A DNA stretch of 6,056 nt from contig JBFWSL010000225.1 in NCBI GenBank assembly GCA_050248375.1, forward strand, positions 1-6,056, written 5' to 3'. The notes beneath the pieces were generated by a model that worked only from the letters and a program-made list of their open reading frames with translations, had not been told where the DNA came from and did not search any database. Shown piece by piece: positions 4,473 to 6,056 of this stretch; position 1 is the stretch's first letter; each line of letters begins with the position of its first letter. Source of the DNA: JAYZVT01 sp050248375 (GTDB lineage Bacteria; Pseudomonadota; Alphaproteobacteria; Rhizobiales; Methyloligellaceae). The position numbers and the translations under genes are program-made.

Positions 4473-5900
4473 TTATCCGAACAGCTTCAAGATTCTGATA
4501 ATCCGCCTGATCCAGGGATTGGTCAAACTGGGCAGATAATAGGTGTAGGCCACCCGCTTGGAAATCTCGGCCAGCGTGGGATAGGCGACGACCATCGAGG
4601 TCATCTCGCGGATCTTCATCTTCCGGCCGATCGCGAAGGCCCAGATCTGGATCAGATCGCCCGCATTCTCCCCGACGATGGCCGCGCCGAGAATGCGTCC
4701 ATTGGAAGCGGTGACGACCTTGATGAAACCCTCGGTCGCCCGCTCGGCCTGGGCGCGGTCGTTCTCCGCATAAGGCCAGCGAAGCACGCGCGTGCCGCGC
4801 CCGTGCTTCCCGATGGCCTGCCGCTCGGTCATGCCCACATGGGCAAGCTCGGGATCGGTGAAGGTGACCCACGGGATGGCGGAGGTGTCGTTGCGCACCG
4901 GCTGGCGGAACAGGGCGTGCCGGATGACGAGGCCGGCGTGGTAGTTGGCCACATGGGTGAACTGCAGGCCGCCGGCGACGTCGCCGATGGCGTAGACCTT
5001 GCGGTTGCTGGTGCGCATCCTGCGGTCGACCTTGATGCCCCGGGCGTCATAGGCGATGCCGCCGGCCTCCAGGTCGAGGCTGTCCACGTTCGGCCTGCGT
5101 CCGGCGGCGACGAGCAGGTGGGTGCCCTCGACCTTGCGCGGCCGGCCGTCCACGAGAAGATGGGCGGCGATGCCGGCGGCGGACTTCTCCACGCGTTCGA
5201 TGCGTATGCCGGCGAGAATTTCCACGCCGTCGCGGGCCAGCGACTGCAGCACGATGCCGGACATTTCCGGATCGTCCCTGCCCAGCGGCGTGGCGGCTTC
5301 CAGCACGGTCACCTTGCTGCCCAGGCGCCGGTGGGCCTGGGCGAGCTCGAGGCCGATGGGACCGCCGCCGATCACCAGCAGATGGGACAGCAGCATCTTG
5401 TTGTCGAAGATGGTCTCGTTGGTGAAGCAGGGAACGGCGTCGAGCCCCTCGATGGGGGGCAAGGCGGGCGACGAGCCGGTGGCGATGACGGTGCGGCGCG
5501 CCTTGATGAGCACCTCGCCCGCGGCCACCGTCGAGGCGTCGGTGAAGCGGGCGTTGTCGGAGATGACGCGCACGCCGAGGCCGGTGAAGCGCTCGATGGA
5601 ATCGTTGGGCTGGATGGCGGCGATGACGCCATGGATGTGATCGTGCAGCCTGGCGTGGTCGACGCGAGGGGCGGCGCCCGAGACGCCGAACTTCTCCGAC
5701 GTGCGCATGAGGTGGGCGCGGCGGGCGGCGGCGATCATGGCCTTGGAGGGCACGCAGCCGTAGTTGAGGCAGTCGCCGCCCATCTTGTGGCGCTCGATCA
5801 GCACCACGCGCTGGCCGAGCTGGGCGGCGGCGGCGGCGACCGAGAGGCCGCCGGAGCCCGCGCCGATGACGCACAGGTCTGGAGTCAGTGTTTCCGCCAT
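4473..5900 (-). CDS. FAD-dependent pyridine nucleotide-disulfide oxidoreductase, MerA/Lpd-like
   Basis: This is a 475-residue cytoplasmic flavoenzyme of the class I disulfide oxidoreductase family. FAD binds at GAGSGG (13-18) and at YAIGDVAGG (303-311). The redox-active pair Cys44 and Cys49 lies in GGDCLNYGCVPSKAM. The nucleotide-binding fold is VIGGGPIGLE (176-185) with Glu201 after the second strand, favouring NADH over NADPH. The dimerization domain follows (about 345 on). The usual catalytic His-Pro-x-x-x-Glu of lipoamide dehydrogenase is here AYPTLAE, with Tyr440 in place of His. There is no N-terminal metal-binding domain and no C-terminal cysteine pair, so it is not a standard mercuric reductase; the tail ends in a basic, hydrophobic RRIIRILKLFG. 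The ATG at 5900 has AAGGA at 5908-5912, seven bases upstream. It sits between a membrane-protein gene and a sensor kinase on the same strand. The substrate is unknown, so lipoamide dehydrogenase or mercuric reductase should not be assigned outright. Confidence 0.9.
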   Translation of the reverse strand: MAETLTPDLCVIGAGSGGLSVAAAAAQLGQRVVLIERHKMGGDCLNYGCVPSKAMIAAARRAHLMRTSEKFGVSGAAPRVDHARLHDHIHGVIAAIQPNDSIERFTGLGVRVISDNARFTDASTVAAGEVLIKARRTVIATGSSPALPPIEGLDAVPCFTNETIFDNKMLLSHLLVIGGGPIGLELAQAHRRLGSKVTVLEAATPLGRDDPEMSGIVLQSLARDGVEILAGIRIERVEKSAAGIAAHLLVDGRPRKVEGTHLLVAAGRRPNVDSLDLEAGGIAYDARGIKVDRRMRTSNRKVYAIGDVAGGLQFTHVANYHAGLVIRHALFRQPVRNDTSAIPWVTFTDPELAHVGMTERQAIGKHGRGTRVLRWPYAENDRAQAERATEGFIKVVTASNGRILGAAIVGENAGDLIQIWAFAIGRKMKIREMTSMVVAYPTLAEISKRVAYTYYLPSLTNPWIRRIIRILKLFG

Positions 5901-5962
5901 CGCATCTTCCTTCGCCCGTCCGGCATTCGCGGGGGTGGGCCTTCGCTCGCCTGCGCCCGGAC

Positions 5963-6056
5963 TCAGGCGGAAGTACCGGTTTTCCTGAATTTCTTCAACA
6001 GCACTGGGATCAACGCCACCGCGCCCAGCGCGGCGAAGGCGATCAGCAGCTCCTTC
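5963..6056 (-). CDS. Membrane protein C-terminus, possibly TVP38/TMEM64 family (partial)
   Basis: Only the last 30 residues and the stop (TGA at 5963-5965) are inside the window; the gene continues to the right. They read as one hydrophobic segment (LLIAFAALGAVALIPVLL) and a short basic tail (KKFRKTGTSA), as in an inner-membrane protein with a cytoplasmic C-terminus. TVP38/TMEM64 (DedA-like) genes commonly precede MerA-like oxidoreductases in bacteria, and their proteins end in this way, so that family is the best guess from context. The fragment alone cannot prove it. The 62-base gap to the oxidoreductase start has no clear terminator, which suggests one operon. Confidence 0.45.
   Translation of the reverse strand, partial: KELLIAFAALGAVALIPVLLKKFRKTGTSA

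Noticed and set aside
2918..4498. Long plus-strand ORF of 526 codons opposite the histidine kinase
   Set aside because: It is antisense to a gene with all kinase motifs and a strong ribosome site. Its composition (Gly, Ala, Arg, His rich, no motif) is typical of a GC-rich shadow frame.
5047..5874. Minus-strand 275-codon ORF in another frame of the oxidoreductase
   Set aside because: Arginine-rich shadow of the real gene, whose FAD and redox motifs are in the other frame.
5918..5962. GTCCGG/CCGGAC repeat between the membrane protein and the oxidoreductase
   Set aside because: Six-base arms 33 bases apart in very GC-rich DNA are expected by chance.
1..6056. CRISPR array, insertion sequence or riboswitch
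   Set aside because: No regularly spaced repeats, transposase motifs or recognisable riboswitch core were seen on either strand.

Overview
The window looks like alphaproteobacterial chromosome, judged from high GC, from genes resembling families common in that class, and from a sensor kinase whose phosphorylation site reads NHDLRN. No species can be named from the sequence alone. It joins two unlike pieces of DNA at a tRNA gene.

Left piece (1 to about 2757, plus strand): the right-hand end of an integrated mobile element; its other end and most cargo lie off the left edge. It opens with a strong UUCG-capped hairpin (51-78), then a promoter whose -35/-10 spacer holds an inverted repeat. This is the architecture MerR-family regulators act on, and the promoter places the transcript start at or next to the ATG of the first gene, a MerR-like regulator (144-731). 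Two small unknown ORFs follow: 752-940, and 1016-1174, which starts with GTG behind a perfect Shine-Dalgarno. Then comes a large serine recombinase (1188-2802). The recombinase is broken. A TGA stop falls just after the catalytic domain, and a frameshift near 1800 is best explained by a small deletion. The catalytic piece and the DNA-binding/zinc-ribbon/coiled-coil piece are therefore in different frames, so the element is probably immobile by its own means.

Junction: a complete tRNA-Arg(ACG) with encoded CCA lies on the minus strand at 2758-2834, its 3' end facing the element. The recombinase reading frame runs into the tRNA and stops in the anticodon loop, so its last 14 residues are tRNA sequence. 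This is the expected geometry for an element inserted at the 3' end of a tRNA gene.

Right piece (2835-6056, minus strand): very GC-rich host-type sequence with three same-strand genes that look like one operon. In transcription order they are the C-terminal end of a small membrane protein (possibly TVP38/TMEM64 family, cut by the window edge), a flavin disulfide oxidoreductase related to mercuric reductase and dihydrolipoamide dehydrogenase, and a two-transmembrane HAMP sensor histidine kinase starting 22 bases after it. No response regulator is visible.

The sequence does not show a clear new defence or metabolic system. The points most worth a second look are the element-tRNA junction, the MerR-type operator with a probable leaderless start, the unlisted small ORF before the recombinase, and the oxidoreductase that lacks hallmark residues of its named relatives.
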